Assembly: GCF_000255295.1 (NCBI RefSeq)
Contig: NC_017030.1
Span: 7,786,328-7,850,327 of the forward strand
Length of the DNA: 64,000 nucleotides
Reading direction: 5' to 3'
Origin: Corallococcus coralloides DSM 2259
Lineage (GTDB): Bacteria > Myxococcota > Myxococcia > Myxococcales > Myxococcaceae
Each line of letters begins with the position of its first letter. The first letter of the stretch is position 1. The translations under genes and the position numbers were made by a program. Shown piece by piece: positions 16,718 to 23,813 of the stretch. The notes below the pieces were generated by a model, which made no database searches, had not been told where the DNA came from, and saw only the letters and a list, made by a program, of their open reading frames with translations.

Positions 16718-18004
16718 CTACGGCGTGGAACCTTCCGCCGGAGCCGTGGCCTCACCACCCGCGGCGCCCTGCGGAGGCGTCGCGGGCTCGGCGGCCGGAG
16801 GAGGCGCCACCGGTTCGGTGGCGCCCGTAGGAGCGGGAGCGGCCTGACGCGGGGCCGGGGCCCGGGCCGGAGCCTTGCCGGTCACCTGGTTGACCATGTC
16901 CGCGAGGGCGGGCGGCAGCATGCCCGCCGCGGACAGGCCGAACAGCGCCACCACCGGCAGGACGATGAGCAGCAACAGCACCAGCGCCACCACCTTCAGC
17001 GGGCTGCCTCGGCGGGCCGGCACCACCGGACGCTTGCGCGCGGCCTTCGAGTCCTGGCGCGCGTCCTCTTCCTCCTCGTCGTTGCGAGGGTCTTCGCGCG
17101 TCTCGTCCTGGCCGGGATCCTCTTCGTCCGAGCCTTCGCCCCGGTTGCCGGGCAGGTCCAGGTCGGAGAACAGCTCGTTGAGGGGCGCGCCGCTCGCCGC
17201 GGGCGCCTCGTCCACGGGCGGAGCCACCGCGCGCCGCGGGGCGGGCGTGGGCACCGGGGCGGGCGCCGCGCGGTTGTTGCCGTAGAGCGTGCCGTCGTCC
17301 TCGTCGCCATCGCGCTCGAAGTCGCCGTTGTTGTCGTCCTCGGACGGGGCGGGCTCGTTCTCCGCGTAGAAGGGCTGCTGGGGCTCCGGCTCGCGGCGGG
17401 CGGGGGCTGCGCGCGGAGGCGGCGCGGCGACCGCGGGCGGCGGCTCCGGAGGCGGAGGCGGAGGCTCTGGCGCCGCGGCGGGCGCGAGCAGCGCGGCCAG
17501 CTCCGGGATGTCCGAGCCGCGCTTCCAGTCCGGCATGCCCTGACGCCAGAAGAAGCTGCGCGCGCTGATGGTGCCCGCGGCCATCCACTCGGCCACGGCC
17601 GTCTCGTCCAGCGGGCCCTCCTGCTTGTTGCGCACCATCACGAACCACGGTGCCCCGGCCGTCTGGCGGGGAGGCGCGGTGCGCGTGGGCTCATCGTCCC
17701 AGGGCGTCTGGGGGGCCGACGCAGGAGGTTTGGCCAGGGGAGCAGGAGCTGCCACGGCGGCCACCGGTGCCGGAGCGGGCGCAGGCGCGGGCGCGGCGGC
17801 GCCACCTCCCGCCAGCGAACGCTCCTGGGCCCGGATGCGCTCCACGTCGGCGAGCGACACCACGCGGGTGCTCTCCTCCTCGGCGGGCCCTTCCACGGTG
17901 ATGACGTTCTGGCAGTTCTTGCAGCGGACCTTGACCGTCTTGCCGCGGACCTTCTCGTCCGCAATGGAGTACCGCTTCTGGCAATTGTCGCAGGTGAAGT
18001 TCAA
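16718..18004 (-). CDS. Zinc-ribbon + GYF + TM protein, GltJ/AgmX-like
   Basis: A 428-residue membrane protein. From the TTG start at 18004 it opens with a zinc ribbon of the MJ0042 type ([11 protein letters not shown] ... [10 protein letters not shown]), then an Ala/Pro linker, a GYF_2 domain (about residues 120-175, [16 protein letters not shown] ... [10 protein letters not shown]), a long Pro-rich then Asp/Glu-rich linker, one transmembrane helix (about 345-370, [19 protein letters not shown]) and a short Pro/Ala-rich periplasmic tail. The ZnR-GYF-TM order resembles AgmX/GltJ of the Myxococcus gliding machinery, whose ZnR and GYF domains contact MglA, but the TonB-like periplasmic part is absent. 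A longer frame to 18097 exists; TTG is preferred because family members begin at the ribbon. Confidence 0.78.
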   Translation of the reverse strand: MNFTCDNCQKRYSIADEKVRGKTVKVRCKNCQNVITVEGPAEEESTRVVSLADVERIRAQERSLAGGGAAAPAPAPAPAPVAAVAAPAPLAKPPASAPQTPWDDEPTRTAPPRQTAGAPWFVMVRNKQEGPLDETAVAEWMAAGTISARSFFWRQGMPDWKRGSDIPELAALLAPAAAPEPPPPPPEPPPAVAAPPPRAAPARREPEPQQPFYAENEPAPSEDDNNGDFERDGDEDDGTLYGNNRAAPAPVPTPAPRRAVAPPVDEAPAASGAPLNELFSDLDLPGNRGEGSDEEDPGQDETREDPRNDEEEEDARQDSKAARKRPVVPARRGSPLKVVALVLLLLIVLPVVALFGLSAAGMLPPALADMVNQVTGKAPARAPAPRQAAPAPTGATEPVAPPPAAEPATPPQGAAGGEATAPAEGSTP

Positions 18005-18144
18005 AGGGGGCGTCCGGCTCTCGGGGGAAACCGGCGGGGATGCTACCGCCAGAAATCTCCCGCGCAAACACACGGTTGACTCTGTTCTTCGGCCCAACTA
18101 TTCAGCCGCCCTCTGTTTCACTCCAGGCTCTACGAGGGTGGCGC

Positions 18145-18438
18145 ATGCCGGCGAAGGATCTCGGGACCAAGCACACGTGCTTCAAGTGCGGGACGAAGTT
18201 CTACGACATGAAGAAGCCGGACCCCATCTGCCCCAAGTGCGGGGCGGATCAGCGGGAGAACGTGGTCGCCAAGCCCGCCGAGGGCCGGCGTGGCCGCCTG
18301 GCCGCCGCTCCGAAGGTCATCGAGCCCGAGCCCGAGGAGACGCCCGCGGCCGAGGAGGACGAGGAGAACCTCGACTCCTTCAGCGATGACGAGGACGCCG
18401 AGCCCGGCGCCGAGTCTTCCGACGACGACGACCTGTAG
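18145..18438 (+). CDS. FYDLN-type acidic zinc-ribbon protein (97 aa)
   Basis: Matches the small TIGR02300/FYDLN_acid family: [20 protein letters not shown] with a second pair ICPKCGAD, followed by a basic patch and a strongly acidic C-terminus of Glu/Asp runs ending SSDDDDL. The four cysteines should hold a zinc; the family function is not known. ATG 18145 follows GAGGG. It is divergent from the ZnR-GYF gene with 140 bp between starts. Confidence 0.85.
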   Translation: MPAKDLGTKHTCFKCGTKFYDMKKPDPICPKCGADQRENVVAKPAEGRRGRLAAAPKVIEPEPEETPAAEEDEENLDSFSDDEDAEPGAESSDDDDL

Positions 18439-18524
18439 GGTCGCACTCGCGGTCGCATCATCCGGGGTCCCCCGAGCGGTTCGGGCGGGCCCCGTTGCCG
18501 TTTGCGTGGCCTGAGCCCGCTACC

Positions 18525-18572
18525 GGGCCCCAAACGGCGCACCCGGAGCCGGGGCCCCTCCCCAGGGGCCCC
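18525..18572. terminator. GGGGCCCC hairpins downstream of the FYDLN gene
   Basis: GGGCCCC at 18525-18531, GGGGCCCC at 18551-18558 and another GGGGCCCC at 18565-18572 can form alternative stem-loops. The last two give an 8-bp stem with a 6-nt loop. The site lies between convergent genes ending at 18438 and 18596. Confidence 0.5.
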
Positions 18573-18595
18573 CACACCGCTCCGGGCGTCACTTC

Positions 18596-18781
18596 TCAGG
18601 TGCCGCTCAGACGCTCGTGGGACGACGCCAGCGACAGCTCGGTGAGCGCGCTCTGGATCTTCTCGTAGAGGTTGGGCCCCATCTCCTGCATGCCCGCCGG
18701 CCGGGTGTCCTTGCGGCGCGCCCCCATGGGCAGGCGCTCCGCCTCCGAGGACACCGTGGGTTGCTTCCTGGTCTGATGCAT
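18596..18781 (-). CDS. Small hypothetical protein (61 aa)
   Basis: No family is recognised. The ATG at 18781 is preceded by GGGGGAG five bases upstream, one of the best ribosome-binding sites in the window, which is the main reason to accept it. The N-terminal half is basic (MHQTRKQPTVSSEAERLP) and the C-terminal half predicts an amphipathic helix (NLYEKIQSALTELSLA). It has no signal peptide or cysteines. It is isolated, convergent to the FYDLN gene. Confidence 0.6.
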   Translation of the reverse strand: MHQTRKQPTVSSEAERLPMGARRKDTRPAGMQEMGPNLYEKIQSALTELSLASSHERLSGT

Positions 18782-18942
18782 CGCGACTCCCCCTCAGGCG
18801 GAAGTGTTGGCTTCCGGGAAAGCAATTTTGCCACCAAGACAGAAGTCTGAACAAGGGGCGTGCTTCCCAGCACTTAGACGGAACCCCTGGCCGATCCTTG
18901 AGTTGTACCGGGGCCGGACGCGACAACCGTGTCAGGGGCGCC

Positions 18943-19746
18943 CTATTTCCCAGAGCCAGCCTGACGCAGTGCTTCCACGCCCCAGGTCTGATCGACCTGG
19001 ACGGTCTCCCCCGCCCGGACGGTGACGGTCCGGGACGCTTCGGGCAGCCGGTCGTGCCAGAAGACGAGCGTGTGGGCCCCTTCCGGCACGCGCATCCGGA
19101 AGCGGCCGTCCGGGGCGGTGGTGGTGAAGTACGGGTGGTTGAAGGTGCGGACCACCGCGCGCATCCAGGGGTGTACGTCGCAGCGGACCTGGACCGTGCC
19201 GGGTTCAGCGGGCAGAGGGCGACGCAGCGTCATGCCCTCCAGGGGCATGGCGACGTTGAACACGGAACGATTCGTCCCGGACTGGGCGCGCACGTTGTGC
19301 ACCAGCGGGTCGGAGTTGCGCAGCAAGAGCTCGCCGCCGGCCTTCGCCGCGAGCGCGGGCGGCTCGTAGTGGCACTGCTTCTGGTCCAGCACGGGCTGCG
19401 GCGCGGGCGTCTCCGGCTCCGCGAGCCCGGCGCCGTCCTGGAGCGAGACGACGGCATGGGCCAGGGCGCCCTCGCCTCCCACCACGAGCGAGCGATCCTC
19501 CGCCTGGTCGCCGCACACGCTGGCGACGGTGGCGGTGGTCGGCGCGCTGGGGGCCTGGGGAGGCGTCCCGGTCAGCAGCACCCGCCCCTCGATTTCGCCC
19601 CACTTCACCGGCCCGGTGGGGCGCGGCGCGGCGGCGGCGGGAGGGGGCGTGGCCGGGGGAGCCGGCGGGGGCGGCGTTTCGCGGCAGGCCGTGGCGGCGA
19701 GGAGGATCGCGGGGGCCAGGAGGGGTCGGAGGCGAAGGCTGGACAC
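18943..19746 (-). CDS. Cupredoxin-like lipoprotein (267 aa)
   Basis: Starts at GTG 19746 with a type II signal peptide ending in the lipobox ATAC, then a Pro/Ala linker. The body has IEGRVLLTG near residue 55, a His in PLVHNVRA and a CDVHPWM motif about 45 residues later, giving the His-Cys-His-Met set of a type I copper site. The C-terminal 60 residues (TAPDGRFRMRVPEGAHTLVFW-like) form a carboxypeptidase-regulatory-type beta sandwich. It may be a periplasmic copper electron carrier or copper-binding protein, although the fusion and the partner are unknown. It is divergent from the coiled-coil zinc-ribbon gene. Confidence 0.72.
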   Translation of the reverse strand: MSSLRLRPLLAPAILLAATACRETPPPPAPPATPPPAAAAPRPTGPVKWGEIEGRVLLTGTPPQAPSAPTTATVASVCGDQAEDRSLVVGGEGALAHAVVSLQDGAGLAEPETPAPQPVLDQKQCHYEPPALAAKAGGELLLRNSDPLVHNVRAQSGTNRSVFNVAMPLEGMTLRRPLPAEPGTVQVRCDVHPWMRAVVRTFNHPYFTTTAPDGRFRMRVPEGAHTLVFWHDRLPEASRTVTVRAGETVQVDQTWGVEALRQAGSGK

Positions 19747-19906
19747 GTGCCCCGTCTAACGGGTGCGTGAAGCGGATTCAAACGCTCAAGGGGCAGGCGG
19801 AGAACACGGGGATGGAGGCTTCCCCATTTACGCGTTGGAACCCCAGCACCCTTGTTGGTACAAGAGCCGAGCCGCGCGTCGGTGCGGCCGTGTGGGAGGC
19901 AGCAAC

Positions 19907-20641
19907 TTGCGGGAGAAACTGAAGGCCTTGGCGGAGCTGCAGAAGGTGGACCTCGAGGTCGCCTCGCTCCGAAAGGCGGCGGATGTGCATCCCCGCCAGA
20001 TTTCCGAGCTGGAGCGGGAGCTGGGGGTCGCGCGCAATGGCATCGAGGCCGAGCGGACACGCGTCGCCGACCTCGAGAAGCAGAAGGCCCTGCTCGAGCA
20101 GAACATCACGGACGAGAAGGACAAGGTGAAGAAGTGGGAAGCGCGCCTGTCCGACCAGCGCTCCACGCGTGAGTACTCGGCGCTCGCTCGCGAAATCGAC
20201 ATCGCGAAGAAGGGCATCCTCACCCAGTCCGAGGCGCTCACGGAGAAGGTGAAGGAGCTGGGCGGCGCTCGCGAGGCCATCAAGGGCAAGGAGGCGGACT
20301 ACGCCACCAGGCAGCAGGGCCTGTCGGGCCGGATGACGGAGCTGCGCGGGAAGCTGGGCGAGTCCGAGTCCCAGGTGAAGGAGCTGGAGGGGCGCCGCGC
20401 GGAAGTCGCCGCGAACGTGGATGCCACCCTGCTTCGCCGCTACGAGGTCATCCGCAAGAAGAAGCTGCCCGCGATGGTGGGCGTGGTGGCGGGCACCTGC
20501 CAGGGCTGCAACATGAACCTGCCCCCGCAGATGTACAACATGCTGCGCACCACGCTGGGCACGGATGTGTGCCCCTCGTGCAACCGCATCATCTTCGCCG
20601 TCGAAGCGCTGCAGGAGCCGAAGGACACCGCCGAGAAGTAG
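19907..20641 (+). CDS. Coiled-coil C4 zinc-ribbon protein (244 aa)
   Basis: A member of the zf-RING_7 / C4 zinc-ribbon family: a long antiparallel coiled coil (residues about 1-175, REKLKALAELQKVDLEV onward, with heptads and many Glu/Lys) and a C-terminal ribbon with CQGCN and CPSCN pairs. The family is widespread in bacteria and proposed to bind nucleic acid; its role is not settled. TTG 19907 is chosen because it follows GGGAGG and matches the family N-terminus; the frame extends upstream to 19763 without coding character. The RNase HI gene follows after 30 bp, so the pair is probably an operon. Confidence 0.85.
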   Translation: MREKLKALAELQKVDLEVASLRKAADVHPRQISELERELGVARNGIEAERTRVADLEKQKALLEQNITDEKDKVKKWEARLSDQRSTREYSALAREIDIAKKGILTQSEALTEKVKELGGAREAIKGKEADYATRQQGLSGRMTELRGKLGESESQVKELEGRRAEVAANVDATLLRRYEVIRKKKLPAMVGVVAGTCQGCNMNLPPQMYNMLRTTLGTDVCPSCNRIIFAVEALQEPKDTAEK

Positions 20642-20671
20642 CGGCGGCGCCTCACTTCGGTCCCCTTCTCC

Positions 20672-21322
20672 ATGCCGACCCCTTCGCTCGTCGACGTCCT
20701 CCGTCACATCGCCCGTGAGGAGCCGCTGACGGCGACGGTGCGCGCCTTTCGCGGGCTCACCCGCGAACACCTGGGCCAGCTGCTGGACGAAGCCGCCGAG
20801 CAGCTGGGCGGCGGTCCGCGCGAGGCCGAGGCGCCCGCGGCAGAGCCCGCCTCGCGGGCGGCGCTCGACTCCACCACGCCAGGCATCGAGGTCGTGACGC
20901 CCGCGGCGGGTGGAGCACTGAACCGCGTGCGCGTCTATTCGGACGGAGCGGCGCGAGGCAACCCGGGCCCTGCCGGCGCGGGAGCGGTGCTGATGAACGC
21001 CGAGGGCGCGGTGGTGGCGCGCCTGGGCAAGTTCCTGGGGCACCAGACGAACAACTACGCCGAGTACATGGGCCTGCTCATCGGCCTGCAGCACGCGAAG
21101 AGCCTGGGAGCCCGCGAGGTGGAGGTGTTCGCGGACAGCGAGCTGCTCATCCGTCAGCTGGGTGGGAAATACCAGGTGAAGAGCCCCACGCTGAAGCCCC
21201 TGTTCCAGGAAGCACAGAAGCTGCTGGCCACCTTCGGCAAGGTGAAGCTCGCCCACGTCCCCCGCGCGCAGAACGCGGAGGCGGACGAGATGAGCAACCG
21301 CGCCATCGACGAGCGGATGTAG
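20672..21322 (+). CDS. RNase HI family protein with N-terminal extension (216 aa)
   Basis: The C-terminal 130 residues are an RNase H fold with the full DEDD set: Asp91 (YSDGAARGNPG), Glu131 (NNYAEYMGL), Asp155 (FADSELLI) and Asp205 (NAEADEMSN). It belongs to the short type without the basic protrusion. The first 80 residues (MPTPSLVDVLRHIAREEP ...) are a helical extension plus an Ala/Glu linker, not a recognised hybrid-binding domain. It should cleave the RNA strand of RNA-DNA hybrids. The segment from codon 84 to beyond the stop is duplicated at 22794-23195 with about a dozen differences in 402 bases. Confidence 0.87.
   Translation: MPTPSLVDVLRHIAREEPLTATVRAFRGLTREHLGQLLDEAAEQLGGGPREAEAPAAEPASRAALDSTTPGIEVVTPAAGGALNRVRVYSDGAARGNPGPAGAGAVLMNAEGAVVARLGKFLGHQTNNYAEYMGLLIGLQHAKSLGAREVEVFADSELLIRQLGGKYQVKSPTLKPLFQEAQKLLATFGKVKLAHVPRAQNAEADEMSNRAIDERM
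20921..21322 (+). repeat. Segmental duplication, copy 1 (RNase H core)
   Basis: Bases 20921-21322 match 22794-23195 almost exactly, with about 12 substitutions counted by eye and none over roughly 170 bases in the middle. Homology continues more weakly through the downstream spacer to near 21465, matching the region to near 23385. Confidence 0.9.
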
Positions 21323-21410
21323 CCCGCCTCAAGACGTCGTGCTCCCCGCCACTGCTGTGTAGCGCCCAAGCGGACATGGAGCCCTGACGGCAGTCCAAGC
21401 GCGGTCCCCT

Positions 21411-21465
21411 CGCTGTAACGCCGTGTAATCGCCCCGGCGGGGGCAACTCTCTAGTTTGGCTTCTG
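21411..21465 (+). promoter_or_regulatory. Duplicated upstream element, copy 1
   Basis: The sequence CGCTGTAACGCCGTGTAATC followed by GCCCCGGCGGGGGCAACTCT and CTAGTTTGGC recurs at 23317-23370 and, in shorter form, near 22190-22232. It ends about 57 bp before the start of the crystallin-like lipoprotein gene. The GCCCC-GGC-GGGGC part can form a small hairpin. It could be the RNase H terminator, the promoter of the next gene, or both. Confidence 0.45.
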
Positions 21466-21521
21466 CTTGTGGCCAAGGCGCCGCAGGCGGATTCATCAAG
21501 CCCATACACGAGAGAACCGCC

Positions 21522-22118
21522 ATGACTCACTCCAGTTTCAAGCGCTGCGCCCAGGCGCTCGTCATCACCTCGTTGCTGGCTGGCTGCGGAGGGACTGACA
21601 CCGGGGAGCCGACCGCGCCCGAGCCCATCACCCATGCCGCACAGCATTGTGTCATGAACGTCCTGCCCTTCACGCCCGGTGAGCCGCTGCCGGCAGCCGA
21701 CACCGTCCCCGCGCCGAAGTGCTTTACCTCATTCCCCGAAGCCATCTCATTCGCCACCGGGGGCACCGTGCGGCTGCCCGCGACGGCGAATCCGAGGGAT
21801 CTCAAGGAGTCCGACCTGAAGTCAGTCCACCAGGCCGCACCCAATGAGACCGTGATTGGTATCGAGTACAAGGACGGCTATTCGGGTAGCTCGCTTGTCT
21901 TTACATCCCTCTACGGTGGGTGCGGCAGCTACCTCGTCAACCTGCCCAGTGATTGGAACAACGTCATCTCGTATTCGAAGTCTTTCGCCGGGTGCAATCA
22001 CTCGTACCACTACGACGGACTGAATGGGAGCGGGGCCAATGTCGACTGCGGCGGCGGGTGCGAATACATTGGGGACACGATGAACGACAAGACCTCGTCC
22101 ATCTTCTGGACGCAGTGA
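21522..22118 (+). CDS. Secreted lipoprotein with beta/gamma-crystallin-like domain
   Basis: A 198-residue lipoprotein starting at ATG 21522 (MTHSSFKRCAQALVITSLLAGC, lipobox LAGC). The C-terminal 80 residues show two Greek-key-like halves: YKDGYSGSSLVFTS ... DWNNVISYSKS and a second ending NDKTSSIFW, close to the F/Y-x-x-x-x-Y-x-G and N-D-K-x-S-S pattern of microbial beta/gamma-crystallins. Six cysteines in the domain suggest disulfides. Such domains often bind calcium and are common in myxobacterial surface and spore-coat proteins. Base composition is lower in GC than neighbouring genes, and the gene sits between the duplicated segments, so it may be acquired cargo. Confidence 0.68.
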   Translation: MTHSSFKRCAQALVITSLLAGCGGTDTGEPTAPEPITHAAQHCVMNVLPFTPGEPLPAADTVPAPKCFTSFPEAISFATGGTVRLPATANPRDLKESDLKSVHQAAPNETVIGIEYKDGYSGSSLVFTSLYGGCGSYLVNLPSDWNNVISYSKSFAGCNHSYHYDGLNGSGANVDCGGGCEYIGDTMNDKTSSIFWTQ

Positions 22119-22187
22119 CCCATCCCCCGCTGCACCCGGCAAATGTAAACGTGGATTCTCCACGTGCAGGATCGTGTTTGCCCCCAC

Positions 22188-22232
22188 CGCAACGCCGTGT
22201 AAGCGCTCCAGCAGTGGCAACTCCCTGGCAGG
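22188..22232 (+). repeat. Third, partial copy of the duplicated upstream element
   Basis: AACGCCGTGTAA at 22191-22202 followed by CGCTCCAGCAGTGGCAACTC reproduces the core of the element at 21416-21450 and 23323-23356, with several substitutions. No gene follows directly on this strand; the IS66 remnant lies beyond it on the other strand. Confidence 0.45.
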
Positions 22233-22374
22233 TTGCTGGAAAAGTCCTCTGACTCCTCAACAGCCGTAACCGTCCGGCCAATGACGTGCCGGGGCGCTTG
22301 AAGACAGGCCCCGGCCGTGCTCGGCGGACGCCGCGAATCGTTGCTGGGATTCGAGGGGGCGAAGTGAGGGAGCG

Positions 22375-22795
22375 TCAGGAGGAGTCGGGGGCGCGAAGCC
22401 GATTCCATTCGTGCGGCATCAGCTCGCCGACGCGCGCCTGCGAGTGCGTCTGGGCGCGCAGTAGCACGTCCGTCCGCACGACTCCCGCGTCGCGGGCCAG
22501 GGCCTCCACTCGGTAGAGGGCCAGAATGTAGTCCAGGGCCTCGCGGGGCGTGTCTTCTTCACGTCCAGCACGCGCACGGGCGTGTCGTCAGCCCACACCA
22601 TGTCGCGGACGCAATGCATTGCAAGAGGTGCTGGCGGAGAGGCAGCGGGACGGACGCGGCCTGGTGAACGAGGTGCGTCAGGGTGCTGCGACTCATGGGC
22701 ACGCCGCTTCGTACCAGCCGGTGCAGGGGCATGGCTTCCGCGCACTTGGAAACCACCACGAGAAGTGGTCCTGGGGAAGCTCGCAGGGCACTCAA
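22375..22795 (-). pseudogene. IS66-family transposase remnant with frameshifts
   Basis: Reading the minus strand from 22795 gives SKCAEAMPLHRLVRSGVPMS and RSTLTHLVHQAA, which match the core of IS66 transposases (SKYADHLPLYRQ ... LDRSTL). The next conserved block, MVWADDTPVRVLDVKKTR (compare VHADETPVPVLDPG in IS66), is in another frame, and a third block, EDTPREALDYILALYRVEAL followed by an Arg-rich tail, is in a third frame ending at a TGA at 22375-22377. So at least two frameshifts and both ends are missing. Its right end touches the left edge of duplicated copy 2. Confidence 0.7.
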
Positions 22796-23234
22796 CCGCG
22801 TGCGCGTCTATTCGGACGGAGCGGCGCGGGGCAACCGGGGCCCCGCAGGCGCGGAAGCAGTGCTGATGAACGCCGAGGGCGCGGTGGTGGCGCGCCTGGG
22901 CAAGTTCCTGGGGCACCAGACGAACAACTACGCCGAGTACATGGGCCTGCTCATCGGCCTGCAGCACGCGAAGAGCCTGGGAGCCCGCGAGGTGGAGGTG
23001 TTCGCGGACAGCGAGCTGCTCATCCGTCAGCTGGGTGGGAAGTACCAGGTGAAGAGCCCCACGCTGAAGCCCCTGTTCCAGGAAGCGCAGAAGCTGCTGG
23101 CCACGTTCGGCAAGGTGAAGCTCGCCCACGTCCCCCGCGCGCAGAACGCGGAAGCGGATGAGATGAGCAACCGCGCCATCGACGAGCGGATGCAGCCCGC
23201 CTCAGGTCGCCGTGCTCCCCGCCCTCCTGCGTAG
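22683..23234 (+). CDS. Second RNase H core, truncated duplicate
   Basis: From 22794 onward the frame encodes the RNase H domain almost identically to the gene at 20672, with all four catalytic acids kept (YSDGAARG, NYAEYMG, FADSELL, NAEADEM). Differences include NPG to NRG and AGAGAV to AGAEAV. The native N-terminal 83 residues are missing and replaced by sequence antisense to the IS66 remnant, and the stop is mutated TAG to CAG, adding about 12 residues. Possible starts are ATG 22683 in the fused part or GTG 22800 just before the domain. It could be an active minimal RNase H or an unexpressed fragment. Confidence 0.55.
   Translation: MLRLMGTPLRTSRCRGMASAHLETTTRSGPGEARRALNRVRVYSDGAARGNRGPAGAEAVLMNAEGAVVARLGKFLGHQTNNYAEYMGLLIGLQHAKSLGAREVEVFADSELLIRQLGGKYQVKSPTLKPLFQEAQKLLATFGKVKLAHVPRAQNAEADEMSNRAIDERMQPASGRRAPRPPA
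22794..23195 (+). repeat. Segmental duplication, copy 2 (RNase H core)
   Basis: Partner of 20921-21322, offset 1873 bp in direct orientation. Homologous recombination between the two would delete the crystallin-like lipoprotein gene and the IS66 remnant and restore a single RNase H gene. Confidence 0.9.
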
Positions 23235-23316
23235 CGCGTAGGAGGCCCCGGAGTCCTGACGGCAGATGAAAGGCTTTCACCAGCCTTCCCTGACAGCAGT
23301 CCAAGCGCGGCCCCCT

Positions 23317-23370
23317 CGCTGTAACGCCGTGTAATCGCCCCGGCAGGGACAACGCTCTAGCTTAGCTCCT
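23317..23370 (+). promoter_or_regulatory. Duplicated upstream element, copy 2
   Basis: Same element as at 21411-21465, with CGCTGTAACGCCGTGTAATC kept exactly and then GCCCCGGCAGGGACAACGCT and CTAGCTTAGC. The hairpin arm is weakened by the G-to-A changes. It ends about 53 bp before the ATG of the following small gene, nearly the same spacing as in copy 1, which favours a promoter role. Confidence 0.45.
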
Positions 23371-23423
23371 GCTTGCGACAAGATGCCGCAAGTGACTCAA
23401 CACACCCACAAGGGGCATTGACC

Positions 23424-23813
23424 ATGCAAACGATTGGCTGTTTCAATCTGACAAACGAGGGCGGCTTCGTCTGCGCCGGGGAAATTTCGTATATCGACAG
23501 CAACGGCAACTCAGGAAAGACCGATCGGTATGGCTATATCAACCTCGGACAAAGCGAGTTGATGTTACCAAGCGACAAGGGTGTCCAAGCGGATTGGATT
23601 ATCCAGCTGTATATCGACATCAACGGGGGGAATGACCGCACAGGGGGGACGCATTTCCTCTACGACCCGAATTCGACGGCATGCGCCCACTACAGAATCA
23701 CTGGGACAACGCTCAATAGCGAAGTCCATTTCGACGGCATCACTCCCACCGCGGACGTGAAGATTCTCGTCACTCCGGTCGAAAGGTCTCCTCGAAAGAC
23801 TGCTACAGGGTAA
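23424..23813 (+). CDS. Hypothetical protein (129 aa), low-GC orphan
   Basis: No family is recognised. ATG 23424 follows AAGGGG. The protein starts MQTIGCFNLTNEGGFVCAGE and is rich in Gly, Asn, Asp and aromatic residues with alternating hydrophobic stretches (IIQLYIDING, VKILVTPV), suggesting an all-beta fold such as a small lectin-like or secreted-toxin-like domain. There is no signal peptide. Codon use is much less GC-biased than in flanking genes, and the gene sits directly behind duplicated sequence, so horizontal acquisition is likely. Its last 11 bp overlap the 3' end of the convergent FHA gene. Confidence 0.6.
   Translation: MQTIGCFNLTNEGGFVCAGEISYIDSNGNSGKTDRYGYINLGQSELMLPSDKGVQADWIIQLYIDINGGNDRTGGTHFLYDPNSTACAHYRITGTTLNSEVHFDGITPTADVKILVTPVERSPRKTATG

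Noticed and set aside
22419-23129. 236-residue minus-strand frame over the second RNase H copy
   Set aside because: Its first 100 residues are the antisense shadow of the RNase H domain; only the part below about 22795 is meaningful, as IS66 remnant.
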